From an uncultured euryarchaeote (GTDB lineage: Archaea > Thermoplasmatota > Poseidoniia > Poseidoniales > Poseidoniaceae), in assembly GCA_937881505.1 (NCBI GenBank), contig CALGEM010000354.1, positions 1 through 6,800 on the forward strand: a stretch of DNA of 6,800 bases, in the 5' to 3' direction. Made by a program: the position numbers and the translations under genes. The notes beneath the pieces were generated by a model. That model was not told the origin of the DNA, did no database searches, and saw nothing but the letters and a program-made list of their open reading frames with translations. Of this stretch, positions 6,539-6,800 are shown one piece after another (position 1 is the first letter of the stretch; every line of letters starts with the position of its first letter).

Positions 6539-6800
6539 ATGTCAAACCATTGGGCAACGAAGAGTTTCGAATTGATGCTGAACACAGCCTATCTTGATGA
6601 TTTGCGGACGAATATTTACAGTGTTTCCGACAATCCTCCGAGACCATTATCGGCAGCAGAAGAGAAGACCTTCAGGAAATTGTACAAGGATAAGGATGAT
6701 GAGAAACTATTCCGTTTCCTCCTGAAACAAGAACGACGTCCGATAAACGATTCATATTTTGCGAGCTTTAGCAGCGCAGGAAGCAATACTAGCGGGAAAA
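6539..6800 (+). CDS. unrecognised gene coupled to the methyltransferase, candidate restriction endonuclease, runs off right edge
   Basis: ATG 6539 opens a frame with no stop through the window end, giving 87 residues of a longer protein. It starts SNHWATKSFELMLNTAYLDD and continues with charged, probably helical sequence (AAEEKTFRKLYKDKDDEKLF), then FLLKQERRPINDSYFASF and a Ser/Gly-rich stretch. I see no family signature, no membrane helix, no signal peptide and no helix-turn-helix that would suggest a controller protein. The LLKQERRPINDSYF block loosely resembles an N-terminal helix-and-loop element in some Type II endonucleases, but this is an impression only, and no PD-(D/E)XK or other nuclease motif is in the visible part. 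The single-base gap behind the methyltransferase stop and the same low G+C (77 of 180 bases, about 43%, in 6541-6720) put it in the same cassette. The role as cognate endonuclease is inferred from position. Confidence 0.7.
   Translation, partial: MSNHWATKSFELMLNTAYLDDLRTNIYSVSDNPPRPLSAAEEKTFRKLYKDKDDEKLFRFLLKQERRPINDSYFASFSSAGSNTSGK

Overview
The window looks like archaeal chromosome, most probably a marine euryarchaeon of the Ca. Poseidoniales (Marine Group II) type. Three genes point to Archaea: a diphthine synthase (diphthamide is made only in archaea and eukaryotes), a Trm5-type tRNA G37 methyltransferase (bacteria use the unrelated TrmD), and a stand-alone glutamine amidotransferase subunit of GMP synthase (fused to the synthetase domain in bacteria). 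The Poseidoniales placement is an inference from overall style: moderate-to-high G+C, very tight packing, and a transporter with an added acidic outer domain. No rRNA or tRNA gene was seen to confirm it.

Layout. The left half is transcribed leftwards: dph5 (2574-3458), then a PutP-like sodium/solute symporter (464-2572) whose start lies one base after the dph5 stop, then the front part of a PotF/PotD-like polyamine-binding protein reading (1-365) that lacks its N-terminal quarter and runs off the left edge. The right half is transcribed rightwards: trm5 (3496-4587), a small zinc-ribbon protein (4600-4749), guaAa (4828-5421), an adenine-specific DNA methyltransferase (5467-6537) and, one base after its stop, the start of an unrecognised gene (6539 to the right edge) that is probably the partner restriction endonuclease. 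The two halves diverge from a 37-base gap at 3459-3495.

How the genes fit together. dph5 and trm5 both modify parts of the translation machinery that act in translocation and reading-frame maintenance (elongation factor 2 and the base next to the tRNA anticodon), so their divergent pairing makes functional sense. guaAa supplies ammonia for GMP synthesis; its synthetase partner is not in the window. The methyltransferase and the gene after it differ clearly in base composition from their neighbours (about 40-45% G+C in sampled lines against about 60-70%) and look like an acquired restriction-modification cassette placed behind guaAa. The potF-like piece at the left edge is also out of place and may be a relic of transfer or of gene loss.

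The most promising unexplored items are the gene that starts at 6539, the outer domain fused to the symporter, and the 40-49 residue zinc ribbon. I found no CRISPR array, insertion sequence, integrase or RNA gene.
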